In this document: positions 1 to 6,349 of the stretch, piece by piece
How positions within the stretch are numbered: position 1 is the first letter of the stretch
Layout of the letters: each line of letters opens with the position of its first letter
Assembly: GCA_023248505.1 (NCBI GenBank)
Contig: JAHFEM010000021.1
Location: forward strand, 1-10,600
DNA: 10,600 nucleotides
Direction: 5' to 3'
Source of the DNA: Nitrospirota bacterium
Lineage (GTDB): Bacteria > Nitrospirota > Nitrospiria > SBBL01 > Manganitrophaceae
The notes under the pieces: model-generated
Seen by the model: the letters and a program-made list of their open reading frames with translations, nothing else
Told to the model about the DNA's origin: nothing
Databases searched by the model: none
Program-made: the position numbers and the translations under genes

Positions 1-108
1 GCATCTCTTCACCCAGCTCCAGTCCCGCTGATCGGTCCCGATGAAGAGGCCGTTGATGGTCTCGATGATCTTTTCTTTTTCAAGAAGGGTCTGTAGGTCA
101 TCCGGCAT
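1..108 (-). CDS. SnoaL/NTF2-like protein, N-terminal fragment (runs off left edge)
   Basis: Only the first 36 codons are inside the window. The ATG is at 106-108, preceded by a purine-rich AAAGAGAG stretch and lying 3 nt after the stop of the DUF433 gene, so the two are probably co-transcribed. The visible peptide starts MPDDLQTLLEKEKIIETING and continues LFIGTDQRDWSWV. This matches the first helix of SnoaL-like/nuclear transport factor 2-like proteins, where an 'INxLFxGTDxRDW' pattern is common. The family folds as a small alpha+beta cone that can be an enzyme (isomerase, cyclase, dehydratase) or a ligand-binding domain, so no substrate can be assigned. The family call rests on this short stretch alone; the reading frame itself is well supported by spacing and start context. 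Confidence 0.55.
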   Translation of the reverse strand, partial: MPDDLQTLLEKEKIIETINGLFIGTDQRDWSWVKRC

Positions 109-111
109 TGC

Positions 112-357
112 TTAACTCTCTTTCGAGTCCTCTATATTCAGTGGAATTTCGATCTCTTCAACCCGCCAAGCCGCATACGAAAGTGCTTCGCGGATATCCT
201 GTTCCTCCAAGTGCGGATAAGCGTTTAGAATTTCTGTTGTGGAATGTCCCGCCGCAAGCAGCCCAATAATCGTTCCGACCATAACCCGCAAACCGCGAAT
301 ACACGGTTTTCCTCCCATTACCTTTGGATTAAGCGAAATACGCGTGAGATGTTTCAT
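112..357 (-). CDS. DUF433 domain protein (VapB45-like antitoxin family), apparently orphan
   Basis: 81 residues, the usual length of the family. The N-terminal half carries the DUF433 signature: I7-S8-x-N10-P11-x-V13-M14-x-G16-K17-P18-x-I20-R21-G22, followed by a helix-turn-helix-like segment with the typical 'LLAAGHSTTEILNAYPHLEEQDIREAL' pattern (about residues 34-60). DUF433 proteins are usually DNA-binding antitoxins encoded just before a DUF5615 PIN-like toxin. Here the next gene downstream begins 3 nt after the stop and looks SnoaL-like, so no DUF5615 partner is seen. The ATG at 355-357 has GGAAAAG about 5-6 nt upstream. It lies about 25 nt after the ancestral end of the broken antitoxin-like gene upstream, in the same direction. 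The family call is firm; a present-day antitoxin role is inference, since no toxin is adjacent. Confidence 0.85.
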   Translation of the reverse strand: MKHLTRISLNPKVMGGKPCIRGLRVMVGTIIGLLAAGHSTTEILNAYPHLEEQDIREALSYAAWRVEEIEIPLNIEDSKES

Positions 358-381
358 CGATTCTTTTCCGTCGAGTGAACT

Positions 382-420
382 TTATTTTGCTCCACGCAGA
401 ATTCTCCGGGCCACCTCTTA
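382..420 (-). pseudogene. lost C-terminal tail of the Rv0078B-type gene behind an in-frame TAA
   Basis: Reading the minus strand through the TAA at 418-420 in the same frame gives E-V-A-R-R-I-L-R-G-A-K and then a second TAA at 382-384. 'EVARR' followed by a short basic/glycine end is the normal terminus of this small-protein family. The reading frame is undisturbed, so a single substitution (for example CAA to TAA) explains the truncation. A sequencing error or a recoded stop are alternatives. Confidence 0.55.
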
Positions 421-609
421 ACGAATCTGTTCTTCTGTCCACTCGGGATGTGCAGAAGCGGCTTGAGCCCATATCATTTTTCGGGCCAGACGGGCAAGAT
501 AAAAAGCGGTTTCCAGACGCTCGGCAGGGGTCATCGCCCGCAGCACAGCAATCATCCTCTCGTCGGGAAGCTCAATTCGGTCGATGAGAGAGTAGTTCTG
601 TTTTTTCAT
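418..609 (-). CDS. Rv0078B-type antitoxin-like small protein, C-terminus cut by in-frame stop
   Basis: 63 residues from the ATG at 607-609. The core 'RMIAVLRAMTPAERLETAFYL' (residues 18-38) and 'HPEWTEEQI' (54-62) fit a widespread family of 70-80-residue helical proteins annotated as Rv0078B-related antitoxins, whose members read 'MTPAxRLExAxxL...HPDWSEEQ...EVARR'. I chose this start because AAGGA lies about 10 nt upstream and the family begins near here. A longer frame from 690 overlaps the upstream stop as ATGA, but its 27 extra residues are proline/glycine/arginine-rich and unlike the family. The TAA at 418-420 comes just where relatives continue, and reading past it restores the family tail (see 382-420). 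The protein may be non-functional or slightly truncated. The neighbouring DUF433 gene suggests a toxin-antitoxin-like cluster. Confidence 0.6.
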   Translation of the reverse strand: MKKQNYSLIDRIELPDERMIAVLRAMTPAERLETAFYLARLARKMIWAQAASAHPEWTEEQIR

Positions 610-686
610 TTCAAGATGATCCTTCTCTTGTCCATTCCCACCCCTCCGACGGCTTCCGGGTCCATGATCCAGGAAAATCGGCCACG

Positions 687-1436
687 TCAAGAACTTGCAT
701 CTGACTTTTGATCCCGAATCTCTGATGGTACAAAGCTTAATCCCGTATCAGCAATCTTCCTTATTGCCTCAACCCAACAGGTACTTCCATTAAAAGCCCC
801 CCGGAGCGTCTCATTGAAAAGTTGGAGAATCAGGAGGTGTGTAGCGGCAGAGATCCGAAGGTTGAGATTAATATGATCTCGGTCAGTGACAAAATAGCTC
901 AGGAATAGCTGTTTTTCTTGTTGTTCGAAAGGGTAGTGAGCCATAAATTCCGTGGTACAATGGACTCCTATGTCCGAATACATACCTTCTTCTTTACCGA
1001 GCGCATCAAGTAGCGGGTGCGGTTTAGGCAATTTTAAATCAGTAAATAGCCTCGGTGGCTTTTTGTCAGCACTCCACGCGGCCCAGCGCCCACTTCGGAC
1101 ATTATAATTGACCCAACGATCAAAATTTTCTGAATCATAAACCAGAGCAAAGGCAATCTTCGCCATTTCAATTGCACGTCGAGTTACTGAACCAGCGTCG
1201 ATAGGGTGCCCTCCTGCAATAAGGGATACAGCAAGAAGGAAGGAGCGATGACAAAGTAAAAGTAGCCGTATAGTCGTGAGATCGACCTCTTTTGACACCA
1301 CTAATCTTGCGGCTTCGTACGCGTCATTTACTGGTGGGATTAGCGCTTTGAACTGCTCTGAAGCCAAATTGACCTTCGCATGGTCATTTTGAACTCGCAG
1401 GAACCCATATAGGTCTTCAACTGACTGGTTATCCAT
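687..1436 (-). CDS. hypothetical helical protein, 249 residues
   Basis: I do not recognise this protein with confidence. It is predicted largely alpha-helical with no signal peptide or clear membrane helix. A central segment at about residues 57-110 holds R57-x5-H63, 'RSFLLAVSLI' and 'GSVTRRAIEMAKIAFAL'. The arginine followed by 'IE' in the middle of a helical pair recalls DUF5677-like proteins, and R-x5-H has the spacing of HEPN ribonuclease motifs (Rx4-6H), but neither call is secure. The ATG at 1434-1436 lies 14 nt after the polA stop, with GAAGGGA about 9-12 nt upstream, so it is probably read through from polA. The coding sequence is clearly richer in A+T than polA next to it, which suggests later acquisition. 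It heads the accessory block containing the two antitoxin-like genes. Confidence 0.7.
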   Translation of the reverse strand: MDNQSVEDLYGFLRVQNDHAKVNLASEQFKALIPPVNDAYEAARLVVSKEVDLTTIRLLLLCHRSFLLAVSLIAGGHPIDAGSVTRRAIEMAKIAFALVYDSENFDRWVNYNVRSGRWAAWSADKKPPRLFTDLKLPKPHPLLDALGKEEGMYSDIGVHCTTEFMAHYPFEQQEKQLFLSYFVTDRDHINLNLRISAATHLLILQLFNETLRGAFNGSTCWVEAIRKIADTGLSFVPSEIRDQKSDASS

Positions 1437-1450
1437 CCAAGGTCATCCCT

Positions 1451-4105
1451 TCAATGCGCCTCAGCCCAATTCGCCGCCACGCCGATATCCACTGTCAGCG
1501 GCGCCTTCAACTGAATCACCCCCTCCATCTTCTCTTTCACCTTCTCTTTCATCAGCGGGATTTCGCTTTCGGGAACCTCGAAGATCAATTCATCGTGCAC
1601 CTGAAGGATCATCCGGCTCTTCACCTGGGCTTCTTGCATCCAGCGATAAATGTCGATCATCGCTTTCTTGATGATGTCGGCGGCGGTCCCTTGGATCGGG
1701 GTGTTGACGGCGAGGCGTTCGCCGAGGCTGCGGGTTTGGGTGTTGCGGCTCGCGAGCTCGATGATTTGGCGGCGGCGGCCGAAGAGGGTCGTGACGTAGC
1801 CTTGCTGGGTGGCGGTCTCGAGCATCTGGTCGATGAAGCGCTGGATGCCGTGATAGTTTTCAAAGTAGCGGTCGATATAGCGCTTCGCCTCGGCCACCGA
1901 CACGCCGAGATTTCCGGCGAGGCCGAAGGGGCTGATCCCATAGATCACGCCGAAGTTCACCGTCTTTGCGATCCGGCGCATCTCCGGGGTGATGTTCTCT
2001 TTCGGAAGGTTGAAGAGCTGGACGGCGGTCCGGGTGTGGATGTCTTCGCCTCTGCGGAACGCCTCGATCAGCACCGGGTCGTCCGACATATGGGCCAGGA
2101 TGCGCAGCTCGATCTGACTGTAGTCGGCGGAGAGGAGTTGATGCCCCGGCTCGGCGATGAAGGCCTGGCGGATGCGGCGGCCGAGCTCCCCTTTGATCGG
2201 GATGTTCTGAAGGTTCGGCTCTTTGGAGGAGAGCCGCCCGGTGGCGGCGATCGTCTGGTTGAGCTGGGTATGGACCCGGCCGGTCTCGGGGTTAATCAGC
2301 TTGGGGAGGGCATCGACGTAGGTCGATTTGAGCTTCACCAATTGCCGGTTGTTCAAGATCTCCGCCGGAAGTTCGTGCCGGACGGCGAGTTGCGTTAAGA
2401 CTTCTTCATCGGTGGAGTAGCCCGTTTTGGTCTTCCGGACCGGCGGGAGGCCGAGCTTCTCAAAGAGGACCTCGGCCAACTGCTTCGGCGAGTTGATGTT
2501 GAACTCCGTGCCGGCGAGGCGGTAGATCCGCTCGGTCAACTCGGCCAGCTTGCCGTCGAGCTCCTTGGAGATCTCCGCCAGCAGCGCCGCATCGATCTTC
2601 ACCCCGTTGCGCTCGATCTCGGCCAGCACCGGGACCAGCGGCATCTCCAGATCGTTGAAGAGCGGGACAAGCCCCTGCCCTTCTAAAAGAGGGGGGAGGA
2701 TCTCGGCCAGTTGGAAGATGCTGTCGGCCCGCCGGCAAAGATAGGGGGCGACCCGTTCCGGGGCCGCCTCGAAGAGGGGATGCTCCTTCGCCTGTTTGTC
2801 GCCGCCGGCCGCTTCGGCGGCGGTGGTCAGCCGCTCTTTGAGATACTCCAGGGCGACCGTCTCCAACGAATGATCGCGGCGCCCGGGGTTCAAGAGGTAC
2901 GAGGCGATCATCGTATCGAACGTCGCCCCGCGCAGTTGAACCCCCTGCCGTCCCAAGAGGATCTCGGCCAGCTTCAGATCGTGGCCGATTTTGATGATCG
3001 AGGCCGACTCCAAGATCGCTTTGATCTCCGCGGGAAGCTGCTTTCGATCGTCGAGGAGGATGTAAAACGCTTCGCCCTTCTCCGGACAGAGGGCGATTCC
3101 GGCCCACTCGGCCCGCATCGGCTCTTCAGAGGTGGTGAGAATCTCGATGGCCACCCGCTGCTTTTTCTCGATGGCGGCCATTTCGGCCGCCATCGCCTCC
3201 TTCATCTCGGCGGGAAGGAGAATCCGATGGCCATCGGCCAGCTTTTGCGGCGGGAGGGTCAGCCCCTTGAGGAGGTTGGAAAACTCCAACTCATTGCAGA
3301 GCGGGATCAACCGCGCGAAGTCGGGGGGCTGCATCCGGAACCGCTCCGGATCGAAGTCGATCGGGCAGCCGGTGTCGATCACGGCGAGCGAGCGCGAGAG
3401 CCGGGCCGTCTCGGCCTCCGCCTCCAAATTTTGGCGAAGCTTCGGTTTCTTGATCTCGTCCAGACGGGACAAGAGGTTTTCGATCGTTCCGAACTGTTGG
3501 ATCAATTGGATCGCCGTCTTCTCCCCGATCCCTTTCACCCCCGGAATGTTGTCGACCGAATCGCCCATCAACCCCATGATCTCGACCACCTGCGCCGGCG
3601 CGACGCCGAACTTCTCCAGAATCTCCTTCTCGGTGTAATGTTTCTCCTTCATCGTGTCGTAGACCGAAGTGCCGGGCGAGACGAGTTGGAACATGTCCTT
3701 GTCGCCGGTCACGATGACGACGCGAAGCCCTTGCGCCCCCCCTTTTTTTGCGAGGGTTCCAATGAGGTCGTCGGCCTCGAAGCCATCTCCCATGATGACC
3801 GGGATCTGAAACGCCTCCACCATCCGGTGGATGTAGGGAAGCTGAAGCGCCAGCGGATCGGGCATCTCGGGCCGGTGCGCCTTGTACGCTTCGTAAGCGG
3901 TATGCCGGAAGGTGGGACCCTTCATATCAAAGGCGATGGCGAGGTAGTCGGGCTTCTTGTCCTTGATGATCTTCAGCAGCATCTGGGTGAAGCCATAGAC
4001 TGCGTTGGTCGGCAGGCCGGTGGAGGTAGAGAGTTCCCGGATCGCAAAATAGGCCCGGTAAACGTAGGAGCTTCCGTCGATGATATAAAATGTTTTTTTA
4101 CTCAT
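1451..4105 (-). CDS. polA: DNA polymerase I
   Basis: 884 residues from the chosen start, close to the family length (928 in E. coli). The N-terminal 5' nuclease domain (about 1-290) has 'IIDGSSYVYRAYFAI', 'GDGFEADDLIG', 'VTGDKDM' and the helix-hairpin-helix 'DNIPGVKGIGEKTA'. The polymerase domain shows motif A 'DYSQIELR' (about 660), the O-helix 'RRIAKTVNFGVIYG' (about 710) and motif C 'QVHDEL' (Asp about 838). The 3'-5' exonuclease domain (about 305-480) is degenerate: positions matching E. coli D355/E357, D424 and D501 lack the carboxylates ('VAIEIL', 'DLKLAE', 'YLCRRAD'), so proofreading is probably absent, as in Taq and Bst enzymes. The frame is open to an ATG at 4159, but a promoter at 4131-4159 makes that start impossible from its transcript. 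MSKKTFYIIDG at 4105 is the family-like start, although its Shine-Dalgarno site is weak. The enzyme fills gaps in repair and removes RNA primers. Confidence 0.97.
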   Translation of the reverse strand: MSKKTFYIIDGSSYVYRAYFAIRELSTSTGLPTNAVYGFTQMLLKIIKDKKPDYLAIAFDMKGPTFRHTAYEAYKAHRPEMPDPLALQLPYIHRMVEAFQIPVIMGDGFEADDLIGTLAKKGGAQGLRVVIVTGDKDMFQLVSPGTSVYDTMKEKHYTEKEILEKFGVAPAQVVEIMGLMGDSVDNIPGVKGIGEKTAIQLIQQFGTIENLLSRLDEIKKPKLRQNLEAEAETARLSRSLAVIDTGCPIDFDPERFRMQPPDFARLIPLCNELEFSNLLKGLTLPPQKLADGHRILLPAEMKEAMAAEMAAIEKKQRVAIEILTTSEEPMRAEWAGIALCPEKGEAFYILLDDRKQLPAEIKAILESASIIKIGHDLKLAEILLGRQGVQLRGATFDTMIASYLLNPGRRDHSLETVALEYLKERLTTAAEAAGGDKQAKEHPLFEAAPERVAPYLCRRADSIFQLAEILPPLLEGQGLVPLFNDLEMPLVPVLAEIERNGVKIDAALLAEISKELDGKLAELTERIYRLAGTEFNINSPKQLAEVLFEKLGLPPVRKTKTGYSTDEEVLTQLAVRHELPAEILNNRQLVKLKSTYVDALPKLINPETGRVHTQLNQTIAATGRLSSKEPNLQNIPIKGELGRRIRQAFIAEPGHQLLSADYSQIELRILAHMSDDPVLIEAFRRGEDIHTRTAVQLFNLPKENITPEMRRIAKTVNFGVIYGISPFGLAGNLGVSVAEAKRYIDRYFENYHGIQRFIDQMLETATQQGYVTTLFGRRRQIIELASRNTQTRSLGERLAVNTPIQGTAADIIKKAMIDIYRWMQEAQVKSRMILQVHDELIFEVPESEIPLMKEKVKEKMEGVIQLKAPLTVDIGVAANWAEAH

Positions 4106-4130
4106 ACGAATCCATGTGAAAAATCTCTTC

Positions 4131-4159
4131 ATATTACAACGGCGGAGAAGAGGTGTCAA
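4131..4159 (-). promoter_or_regulatory. sigma70-type promoter of polA
   Basis: On the minus strand, a consensus -35 TTGACA (4154-4159) is followed after exactly 17 nt by TAATAT (4131-4136), which matches the -10 consensus at 4 of 6 positions. Transcription would begin near 4124, leaving a leader of roughly 20 nt before the ATG at 4105. The ATGs at 4159 and 4132 fall inside or upstream of this element, so it also decides the polA start. Confidence 0.6.
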
Positions 4160-4230
4160 TTTAAGGAGGCGGCCCCTTTTCCCTCATCTATACTCCGATC
4201 GGGGTAAGAGAGGTCCCCCATTGGTAGCAT
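4156..4230 (-). CDS. possible 24-residue leader ORF upstream of polA
   Basis: An ATG at 4228-4230 is preceded by a perfect AAGGAGG (4236-4242) at 5-nt spacing. It opens a 24-codon frame, MLPMGDLSYPDRSIDEGKGA followed by ASLN, that ends with a TGA inside the polA -35 box. The Shine-Dalgarno site is better than that of polA itself. Nothing in the peptide suggests a known leader (no run of one amino acid, no arrest motif). It could be a small real gene, a leader cistron of a longer polA transcript starting further upstream, or chance in a purine-rich stretch. No promoter for it was recognised. Confidence 0.25.
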   Translation of the reverse strand: MLPMGDLSYPDRSIDEGKGAASLN

Positions 4231-4477
4231 TGATGCCTCCTTCCGCAATTCTTTACGATAGATTAAAGAGAGTGATTTTATCGTCAAACGAAGGGCCTCT
4301 CCGGCCGGTCCAGGAACGTCAATCTTAATGCGATGAGGAGGCCGTTCCACCGACCGCGCAGGGGTCCTTCGTTCCCGGTTTTCGATCCGATTCGAACCAT
4401 CCGGGCGACCCTCCCCCAACGCCTGCGTGCATCCGCTGGAAAACGGCACGCATCAAGCTTGATCGAAGGAGTCTTCC
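4160..4477. other. divergent intergenic region between polA and the membrane-protein gene
   Basis: This 318-bp gap separates leftward and rightward genes, so it should hold control sites for both. It contains the candidate leader ORF on the minus strand (4156-4230) and the palindrome at 4452-4463. The polA promoter lies just past its left end. I found no convincing -35/-10 pair for the rightward gene: TTTACG followed 17 nt later by ATTTTA is too weak to call. A 97-codon minus-strand frame crosses the gap but lacks a start signal and family likeness. Confidence 0.5.
4452..4463. repeat. 12-bp perfect palindrome before the membrane-protein gene
   Basis: ATCAAGCTTGAT is a perfect inverted repeat, 14 nt upstream of the ATG at 4478 and just before the GAAGGAG ribosome binding site. 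Its position would suit an operator or a small mRNA structure, but a 12-bp palindrome can occur by chance and no second copy was seen in the gap. Confidence 0.3.
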
Positions 4478-4993
4478 ATGAATCCAGCCAGGGTGAGCAT
4501 TCCGAATGAACCGATCTCCCTTCGGGAGTCCGCGCTGCCCGGGACCTTCTCCGGTCTGATCGGGGCCGTCTCGATGGCGGCGGTTGCGATCGTCTTTGCG
4601 ATGTCGCAGGGCGATCCCTGGCGGCCGATGAAGCTGGTCGCGGCGACCGCCCTGGGCGGGGAGGCGACGGCGGGCCCCGGTTTTCAATTCGGACCGGTCC
4701 TCCTCGGCCTTCTCATTCATCTCGCCCTGTCGATGGCGCTGGGGATCTTTTTTGTCTGGCTCGGAGGATATCTGGGCCCCGGGGCGGCGGCGGCGTGGGG
4801 GATCATCTTCTCCCTCTCCATCTGGGTGATCATGCAGTTCGGGCTCCTTCCAGTGGTCAACCCGTGGCTGGCCGCCGCGCCGCCGATCCCCTTTGCGCTG
4901 GCGCATGCGGTGTTTGGCCTCAGCCTGGGGATGTATCCCCATTTCATGAAGGAGGAGGTGGAAGCCCCTGCGATTCGGCGAAAGGCGGCATGA
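4478..4993 (+). CDS. four-helix integral membrane protein of unknown function
   Basis: 171 residues. The hydrophobic segments at about 21-43, 72-95, 100-125 and 136-155 look like four membrane helices with short loops, rich in Gly, Ala and Leu. A soluble stretch at about 44-70 contains 'SQGDPWRPMKLVAATALG', and the C-terminus is charged and cytoplasm-like. The pattern resembles uncharacterised small membrane proteins of soil and sediment bacteria, but I recognise no named family and no catalytic or heme-ligand motif. The start is well supported by GAAGGAG 7 nt upstream of the ATG. The HAD phosphatase gene begins 27 nt downstream and the YtxH/BON gene follows, so the three are probably one transcript, perhaps connected with envelope stress. 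That connection is inference. Confidence 0.75.
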   Translation: MNPARVSIPNEPISLRESALPGTFSGLIGAVSMAAVAIVFAMSQGDPWRPMKLVAATALGGEATAGPGFQFGPVLLGLLIHLALSMALGIFFVWLGGYLGPGAAAAWGIIFSLSIWVIMQFGLLPVVNPWLAAAPPIPFALAHAVFGLSLGMYPHFMKEEVEAPAIRRKAA

Positions 4994-5020
4994 TCCTCGA
5001 TCTCTAAGAGAAAGGCAGGA

Positions 5021-5689
5021 ATGATCAAGGGAGTCATTTCGGATATAGACGGAACGCTGGTCGACAGCAACGATGCGCATGCGAGCGCCTGGCAAGAGGC
5101 CTTTCGGGAATTCGGAATCAACCTCAAATGGGAGGAGATCCGCTGCGAGATCGGGAAAGGGGCCGACCAGTTGCTGCCTCGCTTTCTCACCCCGGAGCAG
5201 ATCTCTCAGCTGGGGACTCAAATTCAGAAACGGAAGAAAGAGATTTTCAGGAATCAGTATCTCGATCAGATTCGGCCGCTTCCGGGCGTGATCCCCCTCT
5301 TCGAACGGCTTCATCAAGACAAGAAAACCATCGTCCTCGCCACCTCCAGCGGGAAGAGCGAGGCGCAGCACTATGTCCGTCTTCTCGGAATCGACCGATG
5401 GGTGCGAGATATCATCACCGGCGAGGATGTCGCCCGATCAAAACCGCATCCCGATCTGTTCCATCTCGCCCTCGATCGTTTTCAATGGAAATCTTCCGAC
5501 GCGGTGGTCCTCGGCGACACCCCCTATGATGTGTCGGCCGCGAACATACTCGGTCTCCCGACGATCGCGGTCCTCACCGGAGGATTCTCTGAGGAATCGC
5601 TTCGGAAAGCGGGCGCAGCCGAGATCTACCCGGATCTTCCCGCCCTGCTCAAACAGGATGAATCACTACTTTTTCACGTAAAAGCGTAA
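5021..5689 (+). CDS. HAD-superfamily phosphatase (phosphoglycolate phosphatase/beta-phosphoglucomutase-like)
   Basis: 222 residues with all four HAD motifs. Motif I is D8-x-D10-G-T (nucleophile D8 and acid/base D10), motif II 'ATSSG' at 107-111, motif III K141 in 'SKPHPDLF', and motif IV 'GDTPYD' at 165-170. The helical cap between motifs I and II (about 17-85) places it in subfamily IA with phosphoglycolate phosphatases and beta-phosphoglucomutases. These cytosolic enzymes hydrolyse or transfer phosphate on small sugar phosphates using Mg2+. The substrate cannot be read from the sequence. The 'DGTLVDSNDAH' start resembles phosphatases acting on phosphoglycolate or sugar phosphates. AAAGGCAGGA precedes the ATG directly. 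The stop overlaps the Shine-Dalgarno site of the BON gene, which suggests translational coupling. Confidence 0.88.
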   Translation: MIKGVISDIDGTLVDSNDAHASAWQEAFREFGINLKWEEIRCEIGKGADQLLPRFLTPEQISQLGTQIQKRKKEIFRNQYLDQIRPLPGVIPLFERLHQDKKTIVLATSSGKSEAQHYVRLLGIDRWVRDIITGEDVARSKPHPDLFHLALDRFQWKSSDAVVLGDTPYDVSAANILGLPTIAVLTGGFSEESLRKAGAAEIYPDLPALLKQDESLLFHVKA

Positions 5690-5696
5690 AGGAGGT
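5688..5696 (+). promoter_or_regulatory. consensus Shine-Dalgarno site overlapping the HAD stop codon
   Basis: AAAGGAGGT is an extended match to the anti-Shine-Dalgarno sequence, 6 nt before the ATG at 5703. It shares its first two bases with the TAA of the phosphatase gene, so ribosomes terminating there could reinitiate on the BON-domain gene. Confidence 0.7.
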
Positions 5697-5702
5697 CTCC
5701 CC

Positions 5703-6173
5703 ATGGCGCGCACATTTGGAGCAAGAAGATCGTTTTTCCCCTCCGTGTTGCCTTCCCGTACGACGATGCTATTAGCCGGCCTGACCCTCGGCATTCTGTT
5801 CGCCCCGCGAACCGGACGAAGCACCCGAACCTTGATCGCCCAGAAATATCAAGACTGGATGAATCGACTCAGCCTGTGGTTGGAGGGGCTCGCCCAAAAA
5901 ACACGACAGCAAGGCCATCGCGCTCAGGGAATGGTCCACGAGGTACGGGAGAGAGCCCTTCCCGAGGAGGCGATCGTCAACGATGAAATTCTCACGCAAC
6001 GGGTCCGAGGCGAACTGGGACGCTTTTTCAATACGGCGGCGATTGAGATCACCAGCCAGGAAGGGGTAACGACCCTGCGGGGGAACATCGGAAACGACCA
6101 AGAGAGGCAAGATATCATTGAGATGGCCCGCAGGGTGCGCGGGGTTCGCGATGTGATCAACTTCCTTTCTTAA
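5703..6173 (+). CDS. YtxH-like membrane-anchored BON domain protein
   Basis: 156 residues in two parts. After a basic N-terminus, a hydrophobic helix (about 21-34) runs into 'LFAPRTGRSTR' (32-42), which is the hallmark of YtxH-type proteins: helix, then APxxGxxTR, then an amphipathic helix. A charged helical linker follows (about 45-90). The C-terminal 65 residues form a BON domain: 'DEILTQRVRGEL' , 'AAIEITSQEGVTTLRGNI', then 'RQDIIEMARRVRGVRDVINFLS', with the conserved strand glycine G129 and the 'V..V.N.L' end. BON domains bind membranes or other proteins and are common in osmotic-shock and envelope-stress proteins such as OsmY. There is no cleavable signal peptide, so the BON domain is probably anchored to the inner membrane. 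It follows the phosphatase gene by 13 nt. Confidence 0.85.
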   Translation: MARTFGARRSFFPSVLPSRTTMLLAGLTLGILFAPRTGRSTRTLIAQKYQDWMNRLSLWLEGLAQKTRQQGHRAQGMVHEVRERALPEEAIVNDEILTQRVRGELGRFFNTAAIEITSQEGVTTLRGNIGNDQERQDIIEMARRVRGVRDVINFLS

Positions 6174-6297
6174 GCACCGAGGCTCACAAAAAAGAGCCGA
6201 TCCCGATCAAAGACGACGCCTCATCGCCTGAAATAAATGGCCCTCTCTTCGAGACTGGAAGCGCTTCTCCGCACGTCGAGACCCTTCTTCCGAGCGG

Positions 6298-6326
6298 TTG
6301 CAAAAAGGAATGCAATATGGTATAAA
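6298..6326 (+). promoter_or_regulatory. sigma70-type promoter of def
   Basis: TTGCAA (6298-6303, 4 of 6 to consensus) lies 17 nt before TATAAA (6321-6326, 5 of 6). Transcription would start near 6333 and give a leader of about 17 nt before the deformylase ATG at 6350. The 176-nt gap after the BON gene and this element indicate that def begins a new transcript. Confidence 0.6.
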
Positions 6327-6349
6327 TAACGGAAACTACGGACAAAAAG

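Noticed and set aside
610..690. 27-residue N-terminal extension of the Rv0078B-type gene, starting in an ATGA overlap
   Set aside because: The overlap is attractive, but the extra residues are unlike the family, and the internal ATG at 609 has its own AAGGA site.
2711..4207. 498-codon plus-strand frame opposite polA (also 1454-2398, 314 codons)
   Set aside because: These are antisense shadows of a high-GC gene. The products are rich in Arg, Gly, Asp and His with no family likeness, while the minus strand carries every PolA motif.
4156..4449. 97-codon minus-strand frame in the divergent gap
   Set aside because: It has no ribosome site at its ATG, low-complexity composition and no family match. 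Only its last 24 codons, with a good Shine-Dalgarno site, were kept as a low-confidence candidate.
4325..5371. 348-codon minus-strand frame
   Set aside because: It is antisense to the membrane-protein and HAD genes; its product is Arg/Gly/Pro-rich and no start signal was seen.
6181..6198. GGCTC-ACAAAAAA-GAGCC hairpin after the BON gene as a terminator
   Set aside because: The stem is only 5 bp and no T-run follows.
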